Shown piece by piece: positions 1-9,186 of a DNA stretch of 35,057 bases. Origin of the DNA: Candidatus Pacearchaeota archaeon (GTDB lineage: Archaea; Nanobdellota; Nanobdellia; Pacearchaeales; GW2011-AR1); assembly GCA_016866995.1 (NCBI GenBank), contig VGKQ01000010.1, positions 1-35,057 on the forward strand, in the 5' to 3' direction. Each line of letters starts with the position of its first letter. Within the stretch, counting starts at the first letter, position 1. A program made the position numbers and the translations under genes. The notes under the pieces are model-generated. The model was given only the letters and a program-made list of their open reading frames with translations, was not told the origin of the DNA and did no database searches.

Positions 1-123
1 TTTGATAATTTAGTTCATGGGGATAGAGTCAATCCCCATTTTTCTATAGGTTTTCAAGAATTAAATATTGGTGGTCGCATTCCTCCTGTGCTTGAAAGCA
101 CAGGTATCCTGCGACTAATGTAA
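1..123 (+). CDS. Possible 3' end of an upstream ORF (partial)
   Basis: Frame 1 is open from position 1 to TAA at 121-123, overlapping the next ATG as TAATG. The peptide ...GFQELNIGGRIPPVLESTGILRLM is not recognised. Confidence 0.3.
   Translation, partial: FDNLVHGDRVNPHFSIGFQELNIGGRIPPVLESTGILRLM
17..117 (+). other. Two strong hairpins immediately upstream of the hydrogenase genes (structured leader, mobile-element end or unusual coding tail)
   Basis: ATGGGGAT(17-24)/ATCCCCAT(32-39), 7-nt loop. TGGTCGCA(72-79)/TGCGACTA(110-117, one G-T) enclosing CCTGTGCTT(85-93)-GA-AAGCACAGG(96-104), with a symmetric 5x5 internal loop. Confidence 0.5.
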
Positions 124-899
124 TGAAAAAAAATGAAAAATTAAAAATTGGCATTTATGGAATTAGCGGATGTGCTGGATGTTTGCTGACTTTTTTGTAC
201 GAGCCGGTTTTCAGGGAAATTTCAAAAATTTTTGATATAAAATCATTTCCATTAATCAAAGAAGACAAGTATAAAGGCGAGTTTGACTATGTTTTCATAG
301 AAGGAACTGTTTGTTTTGATGATGATATTATTATGTTAAAAGAACTTAGAAACAGGGCAAAAAAAGTGGTTGCTCTTGGGGCGTGCGCTCATGTGGGAGG
401 GGTTCCATCCATGAGAAATTTTATGGATAATGAAAAAATAATAAAGTTTGTTTATCCAAAATATAATCATCTAAAATCAAGCCTGCCAGAGCCAATTGAC
501 AAGCATATTAAAGTTGACTGCTATCTGCCTCAATGTCCTCCTTCTAAATCTGAAATCCTCGAATTTATCAAGTGTATTGCAAGAGATATTGAGTTCAAGA
601 ATTATGAAGACCCTGTTTGTTTTGAGTGCAGAAAAATGGGAAATTTGTGCTTGCTGGATAAAGGCAAATTATGCCTCGGCCCTGTAACTAACGGAGGCTG
701 TGAAGCATTATGCCCCGGCAATAAAGTAACGTGTTATGGATGCAGAGGGCCGTGCAGGGATGCAAATTTAAAAGCATTTTTAGAATTATTGAAAGAAAAA
801 GGATATACAAGCAAGGAGCTGGAAGAAAAAATGCAGACATTTGCAGGACTCAAGTTTAAAGAAGAGGAGGAAAAAGTTTCAAAATGGCTAGAGAAATAA
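123..899 (+). CDS. [NiFe]-hydrogenase small subunit (group 3-like, sulfhydrogenase delta-type)
   Basis: GISGCAGC N-terminus, GACAHVGGVP, and Cys-rich C-terminal Fe-S ligands (CxxC, CPGNKVTCYGCRGPC). Overlaps the large subunit gene. Confidence 0.9.
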   Translation: MKKNEKLKIGIYGISGCAGCLLTFLYEPVFREISKIFDIKSFPLIKEDKYKGEFDYVFIEGTVCFDDDIIMLKELRNRAKKVVALGACAHVGGVPSMRNFMDNEKIIKFVYPKYNHLKSSLPEPIDKHIKVDCYLPQCPPSKSEILEFIKCIARDIEFKNYEDPVCFECRKMGNLCLLDKGKLCLGPVTNGGCEALCPGNKVTCYGCRGPCRDANLKAFLELLKEKGYTSKELEEKMQTFAGLKFKEEEEKVSKWLEK

Positions 900-2149
900 A
901 CCTAAATCATATATGCAAAGTTGAAGGGCATGCAAATCTCAGCTTAAAAATAGAAAATAATAGAGTTGAAAAATGCGAGTTGAAGGCAGTTGAAGGCGCA
1001 AGATTTTTTGAAGCTCTTGTTGTGGGAAAAAAAGTAAAAGATGTGCAGGAAATTGTTTCAAGAATATGCGGCATCTGTTCAAGTGCGCATAGTGTTGCTT
1101 GCATCCAGGCATTAGAAGAGGCAATGGGAATCAAAGCCAGCAGGCAGCAGGAAATTATAAGAGAGCTTTTAATGATAGGCGAAAGAATAAGAAGCCACGC
1201 CACCCATCTTTATTTCCTTGTGCTTCCAGATTATTATAATATAAGCTCTGCCCTCCAGCTTTCAGAAAAAAATCAGGACAAAATAGATGATGCTGTCTCG
1301 CTAATCTCGCTTGGAAATAAAATTATAGAAATTGTGGGAGGAAGGGAGATACATCCTTTTTTAGGAATTCAAGACAGCATAAAAAAAAGCATAAAAGAAA
1401 ATATCAGCAGGAAAATAGAAGAAATTGAAAAGAAAAAAGAAGTGATAGAAAAAACAATAAACCTTTTCTTGTCTTTAAAATATCCAAAATTAGAGAGAAA
1501 AACAGACTATCTTTCTCTCTATAATTCTGAAAATTATGCCACAATTTCAGGAAAGATAAAATCTCAGTCTGGAATGATTATTGATGATGACTATAAAAAA
1601 CATCTTCAAGAAAATATTAGAGAGTATGCTACATCAAAATTTGCGCTAAAAGACAAAAAGCCGTATATGGTGGGGGCAATGGCAAGAATAAACAACAGCT
1701 ATAATCAGCTTGATAAAGAAACCAAAAAGTTCTTGAAAACAATTAAGCTTCCTTTTAATAATCCTTTTCAGAATAATATCGCCCAAGCTATTGAGCTTTT
1801 GCATCTTGCAAATCGGGCTATAAAAATATCTTCTGAATTAGAAACAGATGAACCAGAAGAAATTAAAATTAAAGATGGAAGAGGCATATCTGCTGTAGAA
1901 GCTCCGCGAGGGACTTTATTCCACGAGTATGTCATAGACAAAGAAGGAAAAATAAGCTATTGCAACATAATAACTCCAACTGTTCAGAATCTTAACATGA
2001 TGGAGCAGGATATAAAAATGCTTGTTAATTTTCTTCTTGCAAAAAAATCAAACAAGGAAAAAATTGTTCTGGAGATTGAAAAGCTTATACGCGCATATGA
2101 CCCATGCTTTTCGTGTTCTACTCATTTTCTCAAAGTTAATTGGGAATAA
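884..2149 (+). CDS. [NiFe]-hydrogenase large subunit (group 3-like)
   Basis: L1 motif RICGICSSAH and C-terminal L2 motif DPCFSCSTH followed by a short tail (FLKVNWE). Confidence 0.93.
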   Translation: MAREINLNHICKVEGHANLSLKIENNRVEKCELKAVEGARFFEALVVGKKVKDVQEIVSRICGICSSAHSVACIQALEEAMGIKASRQQEIIRELLMIGERIRSHATHLYFLVLPDYYNISSALQLSEKNQDKIDDAVSLISLGNKIIEIVGGREIHPFLGIQDSIKKSIKENISRKIEEIEKKKEVIEKTINLFLSLKYPKLERKTDYLSLYNSENYATISGKIKSQSGMIIDDDYKKHLQENIREYATSKFALKDKKPYMVGAMARINNSYNQLDKETKKFLKTIKLPFNNPFQNNIAQAIELLHLANRAIKISSELETDEPEEIKIKDGRGISAVEAPRGTLFHEYVIDKEGKISYCNIITPTVQNLNMMEQDIKMLVNFLLAKKSNKEKIVLEIEKLIRAYDPCFSCSTHFLKVNWE

Positions 2150-2492
2150 GATTCTTGATTTCTTGAATTGCTTTTTCTTCTGAATAATTGCTTGGAATTC
2201 CAATTATTTTAATATTTTTTTTCTTCAGCTTGAGAAAAAATCCCAAGTCAAAATCATGCAAACTGAAGATTTTGGCTTGCTTAATTTCTTTTTCTGACAT
2301 TTTTCTTACATTATCTATGCCTAAAACAACATCCAAAATAATAGCATCATTTAAATCCAAGTCAATCAACTCAAATGTATCTTTTATATAGCAAAATTCA
2401 TGATTTTTAAACTCATCTTCAAGTTTCCTGCAGACTTTAACTGCAAGATTGTCTTCTTCCAAATGTGGATTTCCAAAATATAAAATCTTCAT
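2136..2492 (-). CDS. Hydrogenase maturation endopeptidase-like protein
   Basis: MKILYFGNPHLEEDNLAVKV resembles the GN...DD(G) start of HycI/HyaD proteases, and IILDVVLG. Next to the large subunit. Confidence 0.75.
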   Translation of the reverse strand: MKILYFGNPHLEEDNLAVKVCRKLEDEFKNHEFCYIKDTFELIDLDLNDAIILDVVLGIDNVRKMSEKEIKQAKIFSLHDFDLGFFLKLKKKNIKIIGIPSNYSEEKAIQEIKNLIPN

Positions 2493-2493
2493 T

Positions 2494-2997
2494 TTATCTA
2501 ATTATGTCAACAGCTTCTTTCCAATGCGCGCTTATTTTGTCGCCTTTTTTTGCATTTGGAAGATATTTTCCTACAACTTTTTCTTCTCTCCCTCCAAAAT
2601 CAACTGTATAAACTATAAATCCCCTGTCCTCCTTCCCTGTAACTATTCCAACTCTTACTTTGCATAGTTCTTTTATTACATCCGGAGCTTGTGCATAATA
2701 TCCTTCTCCCCTGTCAATAACTCTGTTATGCTCTTCAAGAAAATATTTTTTTATTATTTCTATGCTCCAGTAATCTCTTCCTAGAGATGTAGCTAGTCTT
2801 TTTATTCTTTCTATTGCTACTGGATAAACTTTTTCCAAGAAAGCTCTGTCAGGAATTTCTCCTCTGGCTCTAAAATTTTTTATTTCATCATAATCTTGTT
2901 TTGTTATCCTGCCAAGATTAAATAATTGGTATGCACAGCCAGCAGAATATCTAAAGAAAACTGCTTCTGGTGTTTCATCAATCATTTTTTCCAGCAT
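2494..2997 (-). CDS. Conserved hydrogenase-linked protein of unknown function
   Basis: Intact 167-aa ORF between hypC and the maturation protease, overlapping hypC. Family not recognised with confidence (possibly DUF6390-like). Confidence 0.7.
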   Translation of the reverse strand: MLEKMIDETPEAVFFRYSAGCAYQLFNLGRITKQDYDEIKNFRARGEIPDRAFLEKVYPVAIERIKRLATSLGRDYWSIEIIKKYFLEEHNRVIDRGEGYYAQAPDVIKELCKVRVGIVTGKEDRGFIVYTVDFGGREEKVVGKYLPNAKKGDKISAHWKEAVDIIR

Positions 2998-3193
2998 TTT
3001 TTATTAATTTCAGGTATTCTTCAGCTTCTTTTTTTGGGATTTTTTCTATTACAATTTTTTCTTTTACAATAACATAATCTCCCTCTTGAATATCAGCCAG
3101 TGAAAAATCAGCTGTTCTCTTCCCGCTTCCGTAATCTACAATAATCTTGCCATTTTCTATTTTCTCGACTTTTCCTGGAATTGAGAGGCACAT
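2978..3193 (-). CDS. hypC: Hydrogenase maturation chaperone HypC/HupF
   Basis: MCLSIPGKVEKI N-terminus with essential Cys2, 71 aa. Confidence 0.93.
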   Translation of the reverse strand: MCLSIPGKVEKIENGKIIVDYGSGKRTADFSLADIQEGDYVIVKEKIVIEKIPKKEAEEYLKLIKNAGKND

Positions 3194-3514
3194 CTAATTA
3201 TAATTTATCTTCTTCAATTTAATTTTATTTCCTTTAATAATCTTTGGAAGCGAGGAGCATTTTGGGCAGTTGTAAATAATAAAATCATGCCCTTTTTCTC
3301 TGATATTTGCCCTTCCCATATACCCGCACGAACAATTCACATCAGAAGGCCTTTCTTTTACAACAACTTTCCATCCTGTTATTGTCTCAATCGCATGCTT
3401 TAATTCATCTCCAGTTATCTGGGCAAGCTCGCCAACCTCAAGCTCTATAGATTCTACCTTGTCTTTTTCTTTTATCTGGTTAATTATGTGGTTTGCAAAT
3501 GTTATTTCGTGCAT
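3194..3514 (-). CDS. hypA: Hydrogenase nickel insertion protein HypA
   Basis: MHEITFANHI Ni-binding N-terminus, zinc site CSCG...CPKC. Confidence 0.92.
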   Translation of the reverse strand: MHEITFANHIINQIKEKDKVESIELEVGELAQITGDELKHAIETITGWKVVVKERPSDVNCSCGYMGRANIREKGHDFIIYNCPKCSSLPKIIKGNKIKLKKINYN

Positions 3515-3520
3515 AAATTA

Positions 3521-4147
3521 TCAAGATAAAAGAAGTTTTAATACTTTTCCAGGGTTGCTGGAAAGAACAACTGCAGAAGAAACAGCAAAGCCAGAAGCCC
3601 CAAGCTTCATTGCGATTTGAACATCATCTCGCGAGTGAATTCCAGCTCCAGCAATAAAAGGCATTTTTATTTCTTCCCTGATTTTTTTGATTATTTCAGG
3701 TTTTGCTTCTGAAACAGACAGCTTGCCTGCAACAAGCTCAGGAGGCTCGTATACAAGAAAATCTGGCTTTAATTTCTCAATTTTTTTTGCTTCTGAAACT
3801 GATGAAGCAAATACAAGTGTTTTCAAGCCAACTTGATTGCATCTCTTGATTGTTTTTTTCAGCACAGAAAAAGATAATTTATGCTCTGAATGATTTAAAA
3901 AACTTCCTTCTGCCCCGTCTATCTTGACTGATTCTGGAATAATATATCCTGTCTCTCTTCCAGGCAGAAAGAAATCAATGTGTTGTGCATAAACTCGAAG
4001 TTTTGTTTTTCTTGCAATTTCATAAATATCAGATGCCTGAACTCCAATTATAGCTTTCTTGCATACTTTCTCTATTTCTCGAGCAAGCTTCAAAACATCC
4101 TCGCCTTGTTTGTATGTTTTAAAATTTATTATAACTGTAGGATTCAT
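3521..4147 (-). CDS. tpiA: Triosephosphate isomerase (archaeal type)
   Basis: NFKTYKQG, VYAQHIDF, EGSFLNHSE, VYEPPELVAG, GAGI motifs; short (~208 aa) archaeal form. Confidence 0.93.
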   Translation of the reverse strand: MNPTVIINFKTYKQGEDVLKLAREIEKVCKKAIIGVQASDIYEIARKTKLRVYAQHIDFFLPGRETGYIIPESVKIDGAEGSFLNHSEHKLSFSVLKKTIKRCNQVGLKTLVFASSVSEAKKIEKLKPDFLVYEPPELVAGKLSVSEAKPEIIKKIREEIKMPFIAGAGIHSRDDVQIAMKLGASGFAVSSAVVLSSNPGKVLKLLLS

Positions 4148-4150
4148 TTT

Positions 4151-4900
4151 TCATCTCCAGATTATTTTTTTTATATCTTGGGTTATTTTAAGAGGAGAAT
4201 TTGACTGCCAGATGTTTCTTCCTATTGCCAAGCCAATACAGCCCGCCTGCATAATTTCTTTTACTTGCTTCAATAAATTCTTTTCATCTTTTTTCATCCC
4301 GCCAGCTACAACTACTTTTGTTTTGCCTGCTGACTTAACAGCCCATTTCAAGTCATCAATTTTATTATTGTACTGAATTTTAATAATATCTGCTCCTATT
4401 TCCAGTCCCACGCGGCAAGAATAAGCCATTAATTCTTTTTCTGGCTTGTTTTTAACTGACTTTCCGCGAGGATAAATCCAAGCTATAACTGGAAGGTTTT
4501 TAGAGTGAGCTTCTCTCTGTATATTTTCAAACTCCTGAAACATCTCATCTTCATAATCGCTTCCAATATAGATTGTATAGCCAACTGCTGATGCTCCAAG
4601 TCCAAGTGCTTCTTCAACACTGCACAGCTGCCTTGAAATCGGCTCCCCTTTGAACAAATTTGTTTTTCCATTCAGCTTAAGAATTAAAGGAACCCCGGAT
4701 TTTTTTATTTCTTTGTTGTATTTCTCAGCAATTCCTTTTTGAAATATTATTCCTGTAAATTTTCCTTTTCTTGCAATCTCAATTATATAATTTGGATTAA
4801 TATTTTTATCATTAAAATCAGTCGGGCCGTGCTCTAATCCTTGGTCATATGCAAGAAAAAAAGCTTTTCCTTTCTTTAAAATTTTATTAAGTTTAATCAT
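4151..4900 (-). CDS. Fructose-bisphosphate aldolase, archaeal class I (DhnA/DeoC-LacD family)
   Basis: FLAYDQGLEHGP, VGYTIYIGSDYE, ADIIKIQY (Schiff-base Lys region), VVVAGG. Confidence 0.92.
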   Translation of the reverse strand: MIKLNKILKKGKAFFLAYDQGLEHGPTDFNDKNINPNYIIEIARKGKFTGIIFQKGIAEKYNKEIKKSGVPLILKLNGKTNLFKGEPISRQLCSVEEALGLGASAVGYTIYIGSDYEDEMFQEFENIQREAHSKNLPVIAWIYPRGKSVKNKPEKELMAYSCRVGLEIGADIIKIQYNNKIDDLKWAVKSAGKTKVVVAGGMKKDEKNLLKQVKEIMQAGCIGLAIGRNIWQSNSPLKITQDIKKIIWR

Positions 4901-5795
4901 TTTTAATATTTATTCTTAAAAGCCCGTTTTTTGCGCCAGTATGAGTCAGTATTGACTCGCTTTCTTTTAACCCAAGCTCAAGGCATTTCTGTATATCCAA
5001 ATTCATAATTCTGCCAGCAACAAAACCAGACGCAAATGCATCCCCTGCTCCTGTTCTTTCTACTACTTTAATATTTTTATGAGGGTTTATAGAATACTTC
5101 TTTTTCCCGTCATAACAGAGTATTTCTTTGTCTTTATCGGTAATTACAACTAATTTCGGGCCGAGTTTATGCAAACCCAAAAGCAAATCTTTTTCTTTTG
5201 TCAGCATGCCGGCTTCTTCCTTATTTAAAATTAATACATCGCATAATTTCAACAGAGGATGAATATTAACATTCTTAATAAGATACTCGCTTGGGTTAAA
5301 AGCGATTTTTGTTCCTTTTTTAGACAGAATTTCTGCAAGTTTTTTCTGAGACTTAAAACTTGTGCCAAGAAGAGCCGAGAAATAAAGCCATTTTGTCTTG
5401 GTTTTTTTTAATGGAATATCATTAATTGAAATCTCATCATTTATGCCCTTATAAGTTAAAATAGTCCTGTCGTGGGCATAACTGTCAAGGACAATTGAAT
5501 ATCCTGTCAATCCTTTGGAAATTTTTCCAAGAAAATCAACTTTCTCTGACTTCATCATCTCGATAATTTTCTTGCCGTTTTCATCATCTCCAAGCTTTCC
5601 TATCCAGCCTGTTTTCAATCCAAAGCGTGAAAATGCAACAGCAGTATTAGTTCCTCCTCCTCCAATGTCAAATCTTAAATTCTTGATTAATATTTTGCTC
5701 CCCACACTGTAGCAGACAAAATTTTTTATCTCTTTTGCTGCTGTATTAACAAATACGTCCACAACAGCGCTCCCAAAAGTTATCACATCAAACAT
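4893..5795 (-). CDS. PfkB/ribokinase-family carbohydrate kinase
   Basis: FDIGGGGTNTAVAFSRFG and catalytic RTGAGDAFASGF. Confidence 0.92.
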   Translation of the reverse strand: MFDVITFGSAVVDVFVNTAAKEIKNFVCYSVGSKILIKNLRFDIGGGGTNTAVAFSRFGLKTGWIGKLGDDENGKKIIEMMKSEKVDFLGKISKGLTGYSIVLDSYAHDRTILTYKGINDEISINDIPLKKTKTKWLYFSALLGTSFKSQKKLAEILSKKGTKIAFNPSEYLIKNVNIHPLLKLCDVLILNKEEAGMLTKEKDLLLGLHKLGPKLVVITDKDKEILCYDGKKKYSINPHKNIKVVERTGAGDAFASGFVAGRIMNLDIQKCLELGLKESESILTHTGAKNGLLRINIKND

Positions 5796-5860
5796 TTTCC
5801 CTCCCTTTTTATTTTCTCATTTATAGCAAGATTTATCTAATTAAAAATCTTTTCTTTTTC

Positions 5861-6445
5861 ATGAAACAAAAGAAAGTGCTTGTTGTGGTGGCTCATCCAG
5901 ATGATGAGACAATATGGATGGGTGGAACTTTAATCAGAAACAGCGTGTTTAGCAGAAAATGGGATTTGACAATAATAAGCCTGTGCAGAAGAAACGACAC
6001 TGACAGGGCTCCAAAATTCTTCAGAGTTTGCCAGATTCTTAATGCAAAAGGATTCATGTCTGATTTAGAAGATGAAAAACTTGAAGAGATTGACAATAAT
6101 GAAGTAATTGAAAGGATTAAAGAAATGCTTGAGAAAGCAGGAAAAAAATATGACTATGTTTTCACTCACGGAGAAAATGGAGAATACGGGCATATCAGGC
6201 ACAAAGACACAAATAAAGCTGTAATAGAAATGATTAAAAAGAAATTTATCTCGTGCAGGAGATTATTTTTCTTTGCTTACACTAAAATTGGGGGAGAATG
6301 TTATATAGACTTGAGTGCAAAAAAATTTATAAATCTGAATAAACAGGAATTATCAAAGAAAAAAGAATTAATAACAATGATATATGGATTTGGCAATGGA
6401 AGTTTTGAAGAGACAAGCTGCAAAGAGAAAGAGGCTTTTAAATAA
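5861..6445 (+). CDS. PIG-L/LmbE family deacetylase
   Basis: VVVAHPDDETIWMGGTL (zinc site AHPDDE) and HGENGEYGHIRHKDT. Confidence 0.92.
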   Translation: MKQKKVLVVVAHPDDETIWMGGTLIRNSVFSRKWDLTIISLCRRNDTDRAPKFFRVCQILNAKGFMSDLEDEKLEEIDNNEVIERIKEMLEKAGKKYDYVFTHGENGEYGHIRHKDTNKAVIEMIKKKFISCRRLFFFAYTKIGGECYIDLSAKKFINLNKQELSKKKELITMIYGFGNGSFEETSCKEKEAFK

Positions 6446-6540
6446 AATATGATTAATTATATAGCATTATTAAATTTAAATGGAAATAAAATATGATTAA
6501 TTATATAGCATTATTAAATTTAAATGGAAATAAAATATGA
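6441..6540. repeat. 44-bp tandem duplication (about 2.3 copies) spanning the start of the glycosyltransferase gene
   Basis: AATAAAATATGATTAATTATATAGCATTATTAAATTTAAATGGA repeated exactly at 6441 and 6485, with a partial third copy (AATAAAATATGA) at 6529-6540. Confidence 0.95.
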
Positions 6541-7676
6541 AATGCATTATTTTTTATGCTTATCCTCCAGAACCTGACGGACAAAGCCTTCAGGGACACA
6601 TGCTCTATCAGGGAATATTAAAACAGGGAATAAATGTTATTCCGTGCCATTTTCAGGACGGAATACAAAAACAATTTTATTTAAAACATTTTAAGCCAGA
6701 TTTTGCCATTGGAGTTGGATTTTGGGGAAATGTGCCTGATGTTGTAAGAGAGCCATGGAAATATAATGTCACGCCAGTGCCATGGTTCAATGCTGACGGG
6801 TGGGTTGCCAATTACAAAGAGGACTTTGAAAAACTGCCTTTAATGTTCACAACAAGCGAATGGGTTAAGAGCATCTATAAAAGAGACGGAATTAATGTTG
6901 ATAAAATAATTCCCATGCACATCGGAATTGACACTGATTTTTTTAAGCCAACTAACAATCCTTATTACAATAAATCAGTAAAAGAAATGCTTGGTATTAA
7001 AGAAAATGAGAAAATGATTTTGACAGTAGGCGGAGATGTTACAAGCAAGGGAGCCCAGGAAATGTTCAGGGCGCTTGTTGAAGTTGACAAAGAATATAAA
7101 AACTGGAAATATGTCTGCAAATCCTGGCCAAGCGCGTGTGCTAGCGAGTGGCACGAACATGAAATGGAAATAGTTGAGCAATTGGGAATAAAAGACAAGG
7201 TAATATTTGTTGATGATGTATTTTCTCAGGAGTTTATGGTTGACTTATTGAATTCATGTGATATTTATGCTGCTCCTTCAAGAATTGAAGGATTTGGGAT
7301 GATTCAGGTTGAAGCAATGGCCTGCGAAAAGCCTGTTATCTCAATAAATAAAATGGGCCCTGCCGAAACAATTATACATAACAAAACTGGCTTTCTAGCT
7401 GATGTGGCAGAAGAAGTAGTTTTAAATGAAGAATGGGCTTATTCCCATATGGGTTTTTCCCAGAAAAAAATAATTAAATTTGACAAGCCAAAGACATTTG
7501 CCTATCGTGCAAGCATTGATGATTTGAAAAAATACACCCTGAAATTACTGACAGAGCCAGAGCTTGGAGTGAAAATGGGAATAGAAGGAAGAAAGCATGT
7601 GGTTGAAAATTTGGATTACAGGATTATATCAAAAAAAATGATTTCTATAATCAAAGAAAAACTAAAATTAAAATAA
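6537..7676 (+). CDS. Glycosyltransferase family 4 (GT-B)
   Basis: IIPMHIGIDTDFFKP, ILTVGGDVTSKGAQ, APSRIEGFGMIQVEAMACEKPVIS (E-x7-E). Confidence 0.9.
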   Translation: MKCIIFYAYPPEPDGQSLQGHMLYQGILKQGINVIPCHFQDGIQKQFYLKHFKPDFAIGVGFWGNVPDVVREPWKYNVTPVPWFNADGWVANYKEDFEKLPLMFTTSEWVKSIYKRDGINVDKIIPMHIGIDTDFFKPTNNPYYNKSVKEMLGIKENEKMILTVGGDVTSKGAQEMFRALVEVDKEYKNWKYVCKSWPSACASEWHEHEMEIVEQLGIKDKVIFVDDVFSQEFMVDLLNSCDIYAAPSRIEGFGMIQVEAMACEKPVISINKMGPAETIIHNKTGFLADVAEEVVLNEEWAYSHMGFSQKKIIKFDKPKTFAYRASIDDLKKYTLKLLTEPELGVKMGIEGRKHVVENLDYRIISKKMISIIKEKLKLK

Positions 7677-7870
7677 AACCAAATATTATTTATCCTTCTA
7701 TTATTAGCTTATATAAACAGGGTTAATTCCCTTATTACATATAATAATTAATAACTTTAATATCAGATACCATATACTTAACATTGCCTAATCTTATGCA
7801 AAAATATTAATGTATAAAATTAAAAAATATAAATCTTTAAATATTCTCGACAAATAATTGTTAATTTAAG

Positions 7871-8962
7871 CTAAAATCTTTTTAATTCTTTTAAGATATC
7901 TTTCAAGTTAACTTTGCTTACACTAGTTACTCTGTCTGATTCCCCTGAAAAAATCAGGAGATTTTTTTTGCTTTCATCAAATATGGCGCCGGTTGGAAAA
8001 ATAACTCTTTTAGTGCCAAAAACCATAATATTTTCTTTTGATGGAAGCAAAATAGGCTTCCCTGTCGTAGCTATAACTTTTTCTGGATTTTTTAAATCAA
8101 ACAAGGCAGCACCCACAATATATTTATATACTTCTTTATTATTTTCTTGTTTTTCCTCGACAGCATGATATATCAAAAGCCACCCTCTGTCTGTTTTTAA
8201 AGGAGGCGGGCCTGCCCCGTTTCTTGGACACGTTCTTCCTTTTTTATAAACACAGCCAACAGGCTTTAAATCCCCCCAAGATTCAAGATTATCAGAGTAT
8301 GCAATCCAGATATGCGGAAGGCTAAATTGAAAACTGCTTTCTGGCCTGTCAAAGGCAATGTATTTTCCCTTGACTTTTTGAGGAAATATAACAACATCCT
8401 TGTCCTGCTCCCCAAATATAATTCCTCTTCTTTTCCAGTTTTTGCAGTCTCTTGATATGGCAAGGCTTGTGGATATGTTCTGCTCTTTTGAAAGGCTTAC
8501 ATAAGTCATAACATACCATTTTCCTATTTTAGTTATTCTCGGATCTTCAACCCCGAACTCGCCGTCATTATGCAAGCCATAAAAACTCGGCTTCTTGTCT
8601 ATTGACTTTATATTAAATCCAGTCTTGTCTAGAATAATTCTTTTAAAATAAGAAATAAAAGTGATTCTTTTTGTTCCGTCTTTAAATACAATATCCAAAT
8701 CAGATTTAGTCTTTGCAGTTTCTTTTTTGAACTTGTCTATTGCTATTTTAAAGTTCTTTTTTCCAATCATTCTTGGAGCATAATAATAATTTTTATCTTC
8801 TGTTTTTACAAGCCTTTCCCACACCCTCACATAAAGAACTATGTTTCTGTTAGCAAGTCTTACTGCTCCAGGATTAAATACGCCAAGAATCTCAAACTTG
8901 TTTGAAGAAGGAGGCAAATCCTCTGGCTTTATAATTATTTTTTTCTCCTTTATTTTTATCAT
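7871..8962 (-). CDS. GH130-like glycoside phosphorylase/hydrolase (5-bladed beta-propeller)
   Basis: NPGAVRLANRNIVLYVRV, GVEDPRITKIGKWYVMTYVS, NGAGPPPLKTDRGWLLIYH. Confidence 0.85.
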   Translation of the reverse strand: MIKIKEKKIIIKPEDLPPSSNKFEILGVFNPGAVRLANRNIVLYVRVWERLVKTEDKNYYYAPRMIGKKNFKIAIDKFKKETAKTKSDLDIVFKDGTKRITFISYFKRIILDKTGFNIKSIDKKPSFYGLHNDGEFGVEDPRITKIGKWYVMTYVSLSKEQNISTSLAISRDCKNWKRRGIIFGEQDKDVVIFPQKVKGKYIAFDRPESSFQFSLPHIWIAYSDNLESWGDLKPVGCVYKKGRTCPRNGAGPPPLKTDRGWLLIYHAVEEKQENNKEVYKYIVGAALFDLKNPEKVIATTGKPILLPSKENIMVFGTKRVIFPTGAIFDESKKNLLIFSGESDRVTSVSKVNLKDILKELKRF

Positions 8963-9186
8963 CTTATGCTCTGTAGTTAATTTTGTTATATTATTTTAAT
9001 GTTTTATTTATGTGCTTTGTTTTCTTTCTTTTATATATTTTTCTGATAATCCATATAAGAATTATTGCCCATGTTACTGGATTTATAATTATATCCAAAC
9101 TGAATTTTATTATCCAATATAGTATTGTTTGTATTAAATTTGCCATATTTCACATAATCTTTTTTTTATTATCTTGTTTGATATTT

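Noticed and set aside
907-1203. 98-aa minus-strand ORF
   Set aside because: Antisense to the hydrogenase large subunit.
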